Positions 10,741 to 23,999 of a DNA stretch of 64,000 bases are shown piece after piece. A program made the translations under genes and the position numbers. Within the stretch, counting starts at the first letter, position 1. Each line of letters opens with the position of its first letter. The notes under the pieces are model-generated. The model had not been told where the DNA came from, did no database searches, and worked only from the letters and a program-made list of their open reading frames with translations. Source of the stretch: Macquaria australasica (lineage: Eukaryota > Chordata > Actinopteri > Centrarchiformes > Percichthyidae); NCBI GenBank assembly GCA_005408345.1, contig SEMN01000102.1, positions 1,054,001 through 1,118,000 of the forward strand, written 5' to 3'.

Positions 10741-13700
10741 TTGGATTTAATGTTTTGTTGTGTCAATTAGATTTAGAGAGTATCAAAACAAGCTTTTTAA
10801 ATAAAAATCACTTAAGAGAATTGTGTTTAATGTATCTTTCTAATAAATTAAACCAATCCTTCTCGATATAAAAAGGCATTTGTGTGTTTCTTAACTTAAG
10901 ACCGGTTAGCTGTTTCCCGTCGTCTTAAGAAACCAAGGCCTATTAGGAGATGTGGCTTGAAGCCAGATAGATCCCTCTCTGAAAGCATGAGAGCCCATAC
11001 ATGTACAGATGAATGCACACAACTCTTGGCAAGTCTTATGTCACCCTGTAGGACTCTACTCTTGATCGTCCCTGGCTGCCAGTGCAGACATGAGCCCTCT
11101 CACAGGATGTCCTCAGCTGTCAAGGCCAACTCGAGAGTGTTTCACTGCGTAGTGTTTGACTACAGATGTGTGTGTGTTTGTGTGTGAATGAATGCACAAT
11201 TGTGTAGCTGTCCTTGTGTTCCTCTCCTTGCAGTTTTTATATGGGAACACATACTTTTTGTTCTTTCGGTTGTGTGTTTAAGGTGAAGGGTCGAGGTTTG
11301 ATGATGTCAGACTGTTCCCTGTTTTTTGTTCTTTCTGATGACTCCACATTAATACTCTGCTGTCTTTCTGGTACTTGCGCAGTATGTGTTTCTAAACAAC
11401 ATGTCCATAGCTGACATGGTATGCTTGAACTTTTAACTTTTCATGTTTATAAAAATAACAACAATTGATTCTTTGATAATGAATTGCCGTAACTGCCCCT
11501 GTGATGGCTGGGCTAAAAACCTATGGTTGAGGTGACATATGCACAGAAGAAAAGGTGTGTGTGCCTCTTTGCATTTTCATTACAACTGCCATTATCAGAA
11601 CATGTTTGGACATTTCACTTTTTTTCCCCCACCTCAATCCACAGAGAACGCTACTGCTTTATTACTATCACCTGGTTTATATGTAATCACTGGAAAAAGG
11701 ATACGAATAAAAATGATTATTCTTTATTATTCAAATTATTCTTTACGAGAGTCTAGAAGTAGTAATTTTATGTTACTGATGTTGGAGTATAATCCTACTG
11801 ACAGATTGTATGTAGAAAGACTGTTTGCTCTCTTACGAGACAAAGAGTGCAGTTGGGTCTGGTCTACGTCAGCTGTCTTCAATACTCTGGCAGGTCGGAC
11901 TTGAGCTCTGCCATCCCTTCTGTTACCGTAAGCACAGCAGGTTTATAGACCTCTGGAGAGTCTGTGTTACAGTCAGGCCTGCTGCTTCATTTGGTGGACT
12001 TAATTATGATTTGTGGAGTTTTTGTCTCTGGGGTCAGTCACATTCTCATTTATTGACTAACTGTGGTTCAGGTTAATGTTGTGTGTGTACACCGGCATGT
12101 CATGGATCAGAGGATTTTTCAGTGACATTGCTCTGAGACTGATTTACAAGTTACACCCCCTCTCCCATCTTTGCTGTCAGGTTTTGGAGATGCTGTCCAG
12201 CGGGAGAAGCTTTGAAAACATGATAAATGGATAGGTGCTGATTTAGATTTTGGAGCAAATGCAGACACCACAAACTATACAGTTTTCACATTCACTACAT
12301 GAAAACATTGGCTTAGCTCCTATATGCACATCTGCGTCTTGTTTGGGTGTGTAGTCTTCCCAGAATGCTAAAGCATAATGGACTTACTATTAGTAGTTAT
12401 TTCTCCTGATTGTCATGAATTCTTCAAATAATGGCTTATTATTGCAAACCTGCTGTCACGCTCACTTCTCCTTCTCATACACTTCCATCACACTCTTCCT
12501 CCTTCCATCCTCTCTTATTAGAGAAACAGAACTAGCTTTGTTTTTGTAATAATCACTTGGGCCTAAATCACATTTCCAAAGCTTGAAGGTCACAACAACT
12601 TCCCCTTTGGGGTTTGATTTAAGTGGCACTTAGGCCCGCTACAGTAGCTAATCACAAGGATTTATAGAGTGCATCACCAAGGGGCCGGTGGACCAAGGAA
12701 TGTTTGCTGGCACCCTGCTGCAGGTGTTACAAACCTCTTTTCTTTCGTCCCGTCTTTCTTTCCCCTCGTCTATTATAGCTGCTGATGGAAGGCAGCTGGA
12801 AGACCTTGGTTGTTCTCCACTTGTTGGGTTAAAAGGGGGTTCTGTTGGTGGAACATAATGCTGGCAGCACCCTCCTCCTCCTCCTGTCGCCGGTCACTCT
12901 CCAGTCTGGAAAGTCCTCCACATAAAGCTTTCATAATTACATTGATCTTGAGGGGACCTTTTACGACCTGCTGACGCATTCAATCACATTTCAGCATGGC
13001 CCTTGTTAAGGGCTCCTGTGTTTTGCATATTCCAAGTTCATGTTCAACTGTTAGCACTTCTCGTGTTTCTGGTAATTGGGGGTTTTCACATGGCCCTGAG
13101 ACGGGTAAAGGATAGAGGAAGTAGGGAAGGGAAGGAGGAAGAAGCAAACAAGAGGGGGAGGGAGCAGTGTGGATGGACCAAAAGGGGGTTGTTGCTCTAT
13201 TTTGAGAGAGAGAGTGACTGTCAGAAACTCCAGAGGCATGTACTACAAGATCCAGATGTTGTAAGCCCCCCAATATACACCCAGCCCCGTCATACTCATG
13301 TCTACTGTACATAACCTTAAAAATGGATTACATTGCATCGAAGGCATTACAGCACTCCTGTATAGCACTTGTGTTCGCACCATTGTCCATGGTGCTTCTC
13401 TGTTTTGTTTTTCAGGCTAAATACAGGAAGTCATTATTAGGCTCTGCCTTATCCGAGGAAACATATCTGTTCCCTCTCACTCCTCCCTCCTCCTACCCTC
13501 TTTGAATTTCGACCCGATCACGTCTTTGGTCTGGTTTGAGTGAACGCAACAGCAGGCCAGAGTTAATGAGCTTGCTGTGATCTAAGAGCAATGCCATCTA
13601 TAGGCATTCACCCCAGCCTGTGCCAAATGCCAAACACTTAACCTGGAAATAGGAGGGAGTGATAGAAAAAAACCTTCACATTAGAACCTTTAAAGGGGCC

Positions 13701-14431
13701 TTATTTGGAGAATTTAAATCTGATAATTTGCTGGTTTTGGCATCAAGAAGTGCCTCAAGGAAGAACTAGTCCCAAGATGGATGATCAGGTTAAATGAAAG
13801 CGAGGGGTGAGACAGGAGGATTGTTCTTAGTGTTAACTCTCGCACACCTTCCCCACTCCTCTTTTTCCTCCTAACCCCCCCCCCCCCCTCCTCTTCCCCA
13901 TCCTCCTCTTCGTAACCTTTGTCATGAGAGGTCAGCATTGTGTTCCAGCAGGATGACCTTTGATAATGAGAAGGCAGGTTAGTGGGCGACCTGGAAGCGC
14001 TTTGTCCGCATCTCCTGGGAACACAAACAGTGATGGTACTAAGGCACACAGGAACAGCTGCAAGGCTGCCGTCTTGTATGCTCCAGCCTGCTCTGATGCC
14101 CATTTGTCATTTCACTGGAAAAACAGAAATATAAACAAAAGTAAAATCTCCTTGACTGATTCTCCTCAGGTGTCAGGACACTACCTTCCCAACTTCACAG
14201 AATCTACGTGATCTTTGAGAAAATGCTGCTGTCCGAAAATTGATTTTAGGTGAGGAGATTTAGAGTTAACTTTGCAAGTAGTTTTCATGTTAATAATTAA
14301 TTTATTGATTACATCAGATGACACATTTCCTTGTGACTAAGGCCTCAAGCCAATGTCCCTGTTGTCTGATCTTTGAGGCCAACCTACTGCCCAATTGCCA
14401 AGAACCTTTTTGTGATCTCTGAAAAGCTTGT
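10741..14431. other. Gene-free stretch
   Basis: No exon can be supported. Open frames at 11523-11904 and 13003-13314 lack family similarity and codon character. A poly-C run lies at about 13877-13888. Frames at 12773-13312 on the minus strand are low-complexity shadows. Confidence 0.4.
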
Positions 14432-14563
14432 CTCTTTATCTGGGTAAGATGTTTTAGTAGCACTGGAGTGAGTGGTCCACCCACATACACACCTGTCACC
14501 TCATTCTTGTGTGGGTGGATCACTCACTCCAGTGCTACTAAAACATCTTACCCAGATAAAGAG
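14432..14563. repeat. Long near-perfect inverted repeat (56 bp stem)
   Basis: Bases 14432-14487 are the reverse complement of 14508-14563, with only two differences over 56 positions. Both differences would be G-U pairs if the plus strand were transcribed, so an RNA would fold into an unbroken 56 bp stem with a 20-base loop. Arms start CTCTTTATCTGGG and end CCCAGATAAAGAG. The open frames seen across it on both strands are consequences of the symmetry. It could be a recent inverted duplication, a foldback element or a hairpin RNA source; no family is recognised. Confidence 0.92.
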
Positions 14564-17500
14564 AGTGCATTTGCTTGCGCATGTTGGTATTCATCTCTCT
14601 GTTGCCTTTCACAACTCTCTCCATACGCCACTGCTTTCATCACTGGAGATCTCCCATGTTGATATCCCTATGTCATCTGATACAGGCGTTTTTTGTTGCC
14701 TTTTAAAAACTGACTGGTCCCGTATGAGCTCCTGTATGACTTTCAGAAGCAATTTACATATCTGGAATTAAATCGAACAGCTGGAAAAAGACACAAATGG
14801 AGAAAGGAATGGGTAGATGCTTCCTGGCTGGCATCCATGAAGTACAAAGATTGCTAATCTGCTTGCACAGCCCATTCCATTTCTTTTTTTCATTGACTTT
14901 GGAGTACTTCATCAGTGCTCTTTTTACACATAGCATTTCACTAGCAAGTAAATTCATGACATATCATTGACCCACCAGTGGAAAATATCAGGGAGGGCCA
15001 GAGAGAAAGGCAGGCAAAACGAGCACAAATGGCAAAGCGCCACAATAATTCTTGGCATTGATCCCCTATTGAACAAGCAAAGTTTGCTCAAGGCTGCTTG
15101 AGTTTGAGTTGATCCCATTGAAGAGAGAACATGCTCTGGCTTTTCACACTTTTCATTTTCTACTTGAAAGCGGCACAGTTATGAGGCTACTTTGATCCCT
15201 TACAATTGAGAGAGACTTCCATTTGTGCAGAATGAGACAGTAAGCCTTTTGGAATCCTATAGGCACAAAATAATCTTTGAAAAGAGTAAAAGAGCAGGGA
15301 TTAGAGCGTGCTCAAAGATAGTTTGCGTCTTCCGATGAATTTATTGTCTTGATAGCCAATGATTGGGTGCCGCTCGTTATTCAGACAAAACAAACAAGTG
15401 ATGAGTGATTGGCTTTCATCCATGTTGAGTCTGATTAGGTTATTGGAAAATATAGTTTCATGACTGATTGAAAGTGTTTCCATGTATGAATGCTTCATGC
15501 CATTACATGTTTTCTACTTGTTGAATACTTGATGAATAAATGGTAAGGAAATAGTGTATATGTATATGTTTATGCATGATAGTGTAACCCTCAACAAAGA
15601 AACACCAGTGTTTAAAATGTCTGCAGGACACTGGCTGACCTGGAGCCAGAGGTGCAGGAATAAACCAGACTTCAGTGCTGTCTTGTCTGTCTGGAGATGG
15701 CTCTCACTCGGAGGAAATGAGTCTACGATACACAGGCATTGCTCAAATTCCTCCCCTTGTGTCATCACTGCTAGAGCAAATAGCGGCTTAGGGGAAAGGA
15801 TTCTGCCACTGAATTAACAGATTGTTTGTGTCTTCGCAGGCTCAAAGGGAACATTTTCAGAATTGTGGAAAGGTAGGAATTTGGGGTGTAGTTGCTTTTG
15901 GCTTAACTATATTGTTGTGAAACCACTGACTGAGTTTTTGATCAGCCCCTTCCCTGGAATAGTGCTATTATTAAAGCTGTTTCTGCCTTTACATTTAAAG
16001 TTTTGAAGGGAGTTCTGTATTGGGAGGGAGAATCATGGACTTGAATCTCTAGATTTTGAGTGACTCTTGTGGAAATGAGAGCAGACTGTGACTCAAGCCA
16101 TTGGATTAATTGGTGCATGCATGCTTGACCTAGGCCTACCAGTGACCTGGGGTATATGGGAATTGTATACGAGATGGTTGTATGTGAATTAATTAGGGTC
16201 AATCTGGGTCTTCCGGCAACTAAATCAGCATGGAGGCCTCTGCCTTTCCACTCCAACACACTATGCCACATGATTGTTGTATAATCTATATTAGCACTTC
16301 TAAATTATTTTGAACCTCATAAGCAAGTTTTATGCTCTTGATTTTGACATTTGATTTTAATTTTTGATAGTTCTTATCTCATTTAGCTTCATCCTATTTA
16401 TCCCTGTTATGTACTTATTACCTCGTCCTCGTCTTCAAACCTTAACGGTTCCTGCTTTTTACTGTCCTCGACTACAGGCAGAACTTTATCAGATATTCTC
16501 TACCCAACATACCGGTTTTCTTTTTGTTTTCTTCTTAGGCAAGGATCATCTTCATATTTAATTTGAATAGTCAAAAAGAAACATTTTTAATGTTTGCTTT
16601 TGAATATATTGTTTTCTTTTACGTTAGTGTGTCTTCAGAGATTTCCTTGTAATACAGACCACATGGAACACAGAAAATGGTTGATATGCATGGAACATAG
16701 TCATATCTGAAGGAAAAAAAACAGGGAACATGTTCTCCATTAAAAAGCCATTTTAGTGCAGCCTTGCATTACATTCTTGCTTTTTGTATGCCAAGAGGCA
16801 AAGATTTGAGGATTTGAGCAGATTTTTCTCCCAAGGCAGCTCTTAATAACATGTTGTCTATGTGTAAATTATTATTTTCTACTTGAATAATTTATTTATC
16901 TACCCTTCCGCTGTTTCAGACAAGGAGGCCAGGGAGGTACTTTGAGCCATTATGTTGGGTGAAATAGGTCCCTCTGACCTGAGGTCATTACTCTAAATTG
17001 GCTAAAAGTCCCTCCTCCCCTCATCTGCCCATATTTAAACTCCCTCTGTGACTACCACTCTCTTCATCTTCTCCCTATCGACGCACACCTTGGTAATTGG
17101 TGATGTGGACCATATGTTGGGTTTGAATGGCCTTCTGTTCTGTAGAGCTGTTAGACATACTCAAGGACATATCATAACCTTGTTATTAGGCTACCTGCAC
17201 CTTCCTGGACTGGCGTCACAGGCAGGGCGATATAGTCTCCTAGTTCTTTCACCTCTTATCAAACCTCCTCATCTCCTCACCCATCAAATCATCACATACA
17301 GCCTCTCCTGCAAGTGCAAAATACTATATGTGACTGAGTGTTGTTCTGTCATTGTGTGTAATCTTCACCATTAAGTGAACTCCTCAGTCCTTATTAATGG
17401 CCTGAGGGGACCCCACAGTGGTGTGACCTTTCAGCTGGAGGGTCAGTGTGTTTTAAATAGAGGGGTAGAGGGAAAAGACTTGCAGGTTCAGTACATGTGT

Positions 17501-17927
17501 GTATTTGTGTCTGGGTTTTGGTGTTGTTTTGTATGTGTGCATTGCAGCCTCTAGGCTCTGAGGTCTCTAGGAACTCCTTGTGAACACATTCTCTCAGTCT
17601 TTCTCCTCTCTTCTCTGCCAATTAAAACAATTTCTCTTCCATCACTTGTTTTGTGGTCCAGTAGCTGGAAAGTTTTGAATTGCTTGTTTCCAAAGGATTT
17701 TCATGGAAAATTAGCAGGGTTTTTTTTCCTATTTAAGACACAGATGCACCCATTGTAGAAGCCTTGCTTTCTACATTTTTGCTACAGTGCTTATGACCTT
17801 ATTCTCCAGTGGAATTATTTTTTTCAAAGTTGGTCAAGGCCCCAGTCTTGTTCCTAATTGTGATTCTAATGTATCCTATAAAAAAAGAGCAGTGACAGAT
17901 GAATGTTATTTTTGTGTCTCTTTACAG
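14564..17927. other. Gene-free stretch
   Basis: No supportable exon, RNA gene or mobile element was recognised. Open frames here are short and do not show splice borders in frame. The segment 17030-17330 has a pyrimidine-rich tract after an ATATTTAAA motif, but nothing else suggests a promoter. Confidence 0.4.
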
Positions 17928-18005
17928 ATTTACCTGTTTCTGCGAGGAGTTTAAGAGTCTGAACGCATGAATAGATGCAGAGCATGGTCCATTGTCATCC
18001 TACAG
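17928..18005 (+). CDS. Candidate first coding exon with signal-peptide start, unknown gene
   Basis: A 78-base segment is bounded by a good acceptor (TGTGTCTCTTTACAG before 17928) and a strong donor (CTACAG then GTAAGACA at 18006). An ATG at 17967 opens the frame MNRCRAWSIVILQ and reaches the donor exactly at a codon boundary (phase 0). A basic start followed by a hydrophobic stretch resembles the beginning of a secretion signal. The 39 bases before it would be 5' untranslated. No following exon could be identified, so the gene is unknown. The splice sites could also be a chance pairing. Confidence 0.3.
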
Positions 18006-18245
18006 GTAAGACACGTGACACTGTGTTCAGACATCAGATGTCTAGTCTCTTAGCAAAGCAAAACATCATACTGTATCTTTTCCACTTAAAGTCATGATTG
18101 ACACTTGCTTTGACTGAACATTGACAGACATTTCTGTTCTAAATTTTTTATGTGATGGCCTGTAATATTTGCTTCATCTCCTCGCAAGTTGACATTAGAA
18201 AGCAGTGCAAGATGGATAACATGGATAAAGATAGTGTTCAGGTAT

Positions 18246-18841
18246 GCTGTGTCTCAATCCGCATTCTTCCATACTTACACTTGCTATTTTAAGTGCACAA
18301 GTGCATTCACACTGACAATCATGGCAGAATGCAGTGCACTATGAGTACCCGGATGGTGTACTCATAACGGTCAAAAAGTTGAGTGTGGAATGCTGGACAC
18401 TTCTCACCCTCAATGGTCGCCATCTTGGCTACGTAGCAGAAGGGGAGGGACCACCAACCTATGAAGATGGCAGCTGTGGTTGTGATTGTTACAGTGAACA
18501 CTGCACTAAAAGTAAAAGCATGTTTGTTTTTATTCATTTTTAATGAAATCGAATTGAAGTCAAATGAGCAAACAAGCCGGCAGATATTTTGGGGGGCAAC
18601 AATCGCAGTCAAATATTGGCAATAATGCTCTGCCCGGTTGCAACTCGCCATTAAAAATAATAATAAGAAGAAGCGGTCAAATGTTACGATCGTCATTTCC
18701 AGTAAGTGCACAACGGCTGTGTTCGATTTGAGACAACACTACCTTGTCAAAATTCACACACTGCGCAAGTAACAACATAGTGTACACAGTTTACTACGTG
18801 GAGGTGTACTAACAGAAGTATCCAAATTGAGACACCGCAGT
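18246..18841. mobile_element. MITE with GTCTCAAT-type termini
   Basis: The left end CTGTGTCTCAATCCGCAT matches the inverted right end CTGCGGTGTCTCAATTTGGA over the core GTGTCTCAAT. Subterminal sequences that vary on 'ttcgatttgagacaac' repeat the theme. The roughly 600 bp interior has no transposase. It overlaps open frames at 18334-18711 on both strands that are therefore not genes. The superfamily is not determined from the sequence. Confidence 0.65.
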
Positions 18842-19039
18842 AGAGAACCATCCCATCTGTAGAACCATTCCTGATGCTCTTTTAGAGACAGTTCAAAGGA
18901 GAAAGCCTATGGTGATCAATTTGTCCTGTGTTATGTTGCTGTTTGCAGTTAGTGGAATGGTACGTCTCCCCTTCTACAAAAAAATTTCAGTGAACTTACT
19001 AGTTAATTATTCACACTTAGTACAAAAGTATTTTTTGTT

Positions 19040-19420
19040 AAGCTTCCAGGCAAGGCAGGAAAGACCCAAATGCAGGACGCAGGAGACAGACAGGCTTTTA
19101 ACTGTTTACTGAAGAAAATTAAGTTCTTTACAAAAAGGTTCTTTTTCGAGCGCGACGTGACCAACCATGGGAATGGCAACGATCTGGCAACAAGACCAGG
19201 GAGACACTGACAATATATACACAAGAGGTAATGGGGAACAGGTGGAAACAATCGGGGCGGGGCAGACAATCACACAGGCGGGAAACACACAAGGACTGGA
19301 AGTAAAGGGACCTGAAACGAGAGGGAAGGTTAGACTTTTCAAAATAAAACAGACACGCCAGAACAGGAAACAGAAATAAGACAGACATGAACTTAACACA
19401 ACCGACGAGACATAACATTT
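19040..19420. repeat. Probable dispersed retroelement fragment
   Basis: The A/G-rich stretch contains 'ggcaggaaagacccaaatgcagg', 'gacagacaggcttttaactgtttactgaag', 'ggaacaggtggaaacaatcgg' and 'aggaaacagaaataagacagacatgaac'. From memory this resembles an abundant fish interspersed repeat with LTR-like or SINE-like parts. No second copy is in the window and no ends could be proven, so the class is left open. Open frames on both strands here (19003-19568) are not regarded as genes. Confidence 0.4.
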
Positions 19421-22400
19421 TTGTTACTTTGATGGCTGTTGGTTTTGATTCATTGACTTGATGGATCATGTAGGAACAGTGTGTGACTCGCCACTCAAAA
19501 TACGATAGAAGACATAATACTGAACTGCTTTGTGTGACCCATCCTTGGACCTTAGCATTAGATAACATTGTCCACTAAAAAGATGTAACCCAATGCTAAA
19601 AAAAGGGTTCTAATTTGTTAAATTTTTAATTTACTGTGATAATTTTTTTCCCCAAGACGGCAAACTCATTAGATCCTAATTTTGATGTTGCTGTCTGATG
19701 TCGTCATGTCAAAAAGCCTTTGAGGAAAGCATTTATCACAAAGCCAACATAAAATCATCCCTCCCCTTGGCTCAGTACTCTATGGAGTGACTCGACAATG
19801 GAAGTCAGTATCCCTTAATTAGTGTCCCTTGATCATAAGCAGCCTAATAAAGAAAACATGCAAGAGAGTTAGGAGCCGAGCAGTAAAGCAGCCGTTCCTG
19901 GTCCTCTTCCTTCCCCTTCCCGTGCCTCTGTCTGGCGAGTCCAGACAAGCCTCCGGTAAAAGGTGAGGATGTTTGTTCTTCACCTTGCTACAACTGGGTC
20001 AGTGAGCAAGGTAAAGGTGTTTACCTACGGCTCACAGCTCACAGTGCCCTCACAGACTTTTAAGATGGATTCATACTCCAGGAAGAAGTAGCTTGTACCG
20101 GGAAAACATACATCTCTCAACCACTTTTCAATGTGTTTTGGGTATTTTAATGCAATTCTGCTGCTTCAGATGTGTGAGCTGAGTGTAATTTTACTCTCAA
20201 AACATGCTTGTTGGATCATTTGTGGTTATAGCAGTGTGTGATGGTGTATGGCTGTTCACAAATTATCCCCACCAAGAAAAATAGTATCAACAGTTCAGGA
20301 TGAACTGTGTCCCTTTACCTCTTCCAACACATGACACCATGTTGGAGTATAAATCTAAACTCAGGCAGCAGTGCAGCATCGCATGCTCAGGTAATCACCA
20401 TCACACACACACTATTCTCACTAACCCAATTGCTCTTGACTTGGTTTCTCAGACACACTCACACACACAAAGACACATTTCTCTCTCACACTCACTCAAT
20501 CTGTCTTTCTGGTTCGCTCTGCCCTGACCTGCTGAAAGGCTTTCAGGGCCATGTCAGTCAGCCAACAACTCTCTCTGTTCAGAGGCTCAGCAGGTTCAAG
20601 TTGGACGCCAGTCTGTCCTCCCTCCTCGTTCCTTCCCATTGGCTGCCTTGTCATGTTAAGATGTAGGGAACACACACTGGTGTTCAGTGTATGTGAATGT
20701 GTTTGTTGTTTCGGGCCTGCTTGTGCACCTTTTCATGCGTGCTTACATGCACACGTGTAAAGGCTTGACTGCGTAATGTGTGCGTGCCTGGATTCATTTA
20801 TTATTGTGTGTGATCATTGTGTGTGTGTGTATATATAATCATGGGTGAATTTGGAGAGCAGCTAGAAAGGAGCAGCTGTGGCTGCTTTGTAACATGGACA
20901 GCGTCTGTTGTTGATTCTGCCGGACTGGAGGCTTCAGCGCTGCCCAGCCCAGCTTCTCCTGCCTGCAGCTGCTTGGACTCTCCCTCTAATAGACTTCACA
21001 GCATTTGCAAAGCTTTTTAGAGCCCTAGAGGAAGCAAACACTGACCATAGTCCTGGGCTAACTCCACTGAAGCCAGGTCAGAAAGTGGAAATCTGCAAAT
21101 AATAATTGTTAATTATTACATTTTTTGGTGACGTGGTGCTCAGCAGTTTTTGGCTGTGTTTAGACTTTCAGTTCTTCTTAAATCATTTTCCTCTACATGT
21201 GTTCTCCCTTTTGAGTGTCATCATTTCCTACAGGAAATTGTGGTCATAATCAAGTAGACCAAAATTACAGTGATTAACATAGTGGCGGTTGCATGAGGGA
21301 AGTAATTTGGGGTAGTTGGTAAAAGATCTAAAAATAAATGTCATCAACCAATTATAGTAATAGTAGTAGGTATTAGTAAAATTATTAACTTTACTCAAGG
21401 CAATACAATGTATAATGTTCCTCATGAGTCACAATGACTCATTCACTGAGCTGGTTGGACCCTACTGTACGTCCATCATCGGTTCAACGCTGGGTGATGG
21501 CTACAACGTATTGCAGTAAGATGCGACAGGGGTGCTACCAGCACAAAGGGCTCCGACAGAGAAAACGCTGGGTTGTCCGGCAAAAAAAGTTTAACCTGTA
21601 GATCATCTGGCGCAATACAACGTCAGGCAAAGCGCTGCGTTGGGCAATCAATAGGTGCAGGCCCATATTCCTGGTGGCTTTGTACTTACTTGGTAACATG
21701 AATAAATATTAACTTGTAAAATCCTGTTTCATAGTATGATAAACCACTGTGCAGTGTTTTGGTCATGGATTTGTTACTCCACCTGGATCGTATTTCATGT
21801 ATCACCGGTATGCGAAAGCAACACGCCCCCACCAATTTTTTTTCCTGACATTGCGATGTGCTCCTCTGATTAATTACCACAAAGCAAACTTACAGTGTGA
21901 TCAAACAGTCATTGTAGCCAGCTAAATCATACATATCTGACACATCTTGTTTCGTAATCAATTCAGTTACTAGATGGTGGACTGAAGAATTGTCTCACTC
22001 ACATGTGATACATGCTGATATAGCGCCTGTGATCTTTTGTATTGTTGGTTAATATTATATTTAAATTATTTCCTCTCATGTTAGTGAGGTAGTCCTTATT
22101 TCAGGTGAGGCAGCATGCCCCCTCTATGATATACAGTGCGAAACCCCAGACTTATCCAAATTTTACGGTAACTTGAATCACCACAAAGAAATTTCCACTA
22201 GATATAGAATCAATCCATCACCAAACCACTCTCAGATAAATTCATTCAATCGCTGAACAATGGACTTGTCAAATATACACAACACATACCAAGTGACTGA
22301 TTGAAAAGCCAGAGGAAATGGTGAGAGGGAAAGTAAAAAGCGTTTATGAAGGATTTCGTGATTTATCCTAATGTTTCTTAGCTTGCTGACTCAAGTCTGC

Positions 22401-22540
22401 CAGTAACCAGCACCTGATCCTCCCTCCCTGCGCTCCGCTAGCAGCTGTATTGACTGTCTCATGCCTGGGAACCCTTGATTACTAGGCTGACTGTACATTT
22501 GGGCTGAGCCTGGCAGCCAGCTCTTTGTGCCTCCTGCTCC

Positions 22541-22587
<47 letters not shown>

Positions 22588-23704
22588 CACAAAACACAGC
22601 CTTCTTCACTTTGATCGTGGAGAGTTGTAAATGACTGCTGCTCCACCATACAAGGCCTCAGGATATCCACCAGGCCTTATTAGCCTAATGAATGGTTCGG
22701 GGATGTTTATCTATACTACAGTACGTCTGTCTGTAGACGCCTCTGGCAGCCGTTTCATGTCCAATAACCTCATGTTGGCAGACAGTCGCATGTTTTTTGC
22801 TTCATTAGAAGCCTCAGCTGCCATGGCTTGGGATGATGTCTTCATTAAAGTTTATGATTTGTTGATTTTAATAATCTGTTGTGTTTCTTGATGTGATAGG
22901 GAGGCGTTAGGAAAACACCACTCCTCGATATAACAAGACACAGGTGTAGTGAAATGACATCAGTGTATAAGCTCAGTTGGAGGCGGCTCTCCAGCCAAAA
23001 TATGATTTGACTTGAAACACATCCACAGTTTGATTTATGATTAACCTTGCTCGGTGTAATGAAACCACATATCAAGGGACAATAAATGTGATGAAAAACT
23101 GCTAATGTTGAAACATTTTGGAATATTTGAATAGAGTCTTGGTTAGTGATCAATACCAGATGCTTATAAAAATCTCAGACTTTGTTTTCCAAATATTTTA
23201 AACTTGTTGAAATGGATTGTAAGCACATTATTACTATTAGCCAACATATTCGTCCAATCTATGGCCAATCCACTTTATTTAGCTGATGTAAATCACCAAA
23301 ATAAGGATATTTCTACCTTATCAGCGTTCAAGGCATCATATGTGACATAAATAATTAACCTTTAAAAGAACAGTTTGTGGACGGTCAGGTTGACCATGAC
23401 CAAACCCTAATTACTGTTACAATATTACAAGCATATCGGAGCATTTCCTGCATGTTATATAATTAAATAAAGAATGTGAGCCATAATCCATCTGGTTTGA
23501 CTCTAAGGAGGTTATTAGAGGAAAAATATACAGAATGCTCATTCAGTGGAAGTTTAATGAAGCGGATGGAATGATCAGTGTTTCCACTACAGATGCTCAC
23601 ATACTCATTCTGTTGCTCTTTAGACTGAGGTCACATTGTCACAGTGCCATACATGCAGGTATGTATTTTTTTATATGGGTGTCAGTAAAATACTTAAGTT
23701 TCTG
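19421..23704. other. Gene-free stretch with one CA array
   Basis: No exon with matched splice sites and coding character was found. The segment 20307-20390 ends in a donor-like CTCAGGTAATC but has no good acceptor. Polypyrimidine tracts and CA-rich stretches produce several false frames at 20300-20760. A CA microsatellite is listed separately. Confidence 0.4.
22542..22584. repeat. (CA)n microsatellite
   Basis: This is an uninterrupted CA dinucleotide run of about 43 bases. The open frame that reads through it as poly-Cys-Val on the minus strand is an artefact of the repeat. Confidence 0.95.
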
Positions 23705-23835
23705 TGCAGATACCACACCGCTAGAAGTGTGGCTCCCGAGATGGCAATGTCTGTCTGTCAGTCAGTCGACCACTTTGGTCCAGATGGAAATATCTCAACA
23801 ACTATTACGTGGATTCCCATTAAGTTTTGTTTTTT
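23705..23835 (+). repeat. Dispersed repeat, family A, fragment
   Basis: The fragment contains 'agaagtgtggct', 'gagatggcaatgt', 'accactttggtccaga' and 'aaatatctcaacaactatta', the head portion of family A. It is cut off abruptly at its right side where family-B MITE sequence starts. The minus-strand fragment at 25162-25270 matches the same head portion. Confidence 0.7.
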
Positions 23836-23837
23836 GC

Positions 23838-23995
23838 TCGCACACTAAACTAAAATGGGTTAACTAATTGGATTTTGGACTATTAGGCAAAACAAATATC
23901 AATTTGAATGTGTTAACTCTGGCTTTGGGAAATTATGAGCATTTTTCACTTTTTTTGATGTTTTATAGACAGAATAATCGATAATGAAAATAATC
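23838..23995 (+). mobile_element. MITE family B fragment
   Basis: The blocks 'ggattttggactattaggcaaaacaa', 'tttgggaaattatgagcatttttcac', 'ttttatagacagaataatcgataatgaaaataatca' match the right half of the copies at 47384 and 49383. The left half is absent; the fragment directly follows the family A fragment. Confidence 0.7.
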
Positions 23996-23999
23996 ATCT

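Noticed and set aside
18334..18711. Overlapping open frames of 69 and 130 codons
   Set aside because: They lie inside the MITE at 18246-18841 and have no conserved domain.
20299..20390. Possible plus-strand exon ending CTCAG/GTAATC
   Set aside because: No pyrimidine-rich acceptor precedes it, and the frame that fits the donor cannot be linked to another exon.
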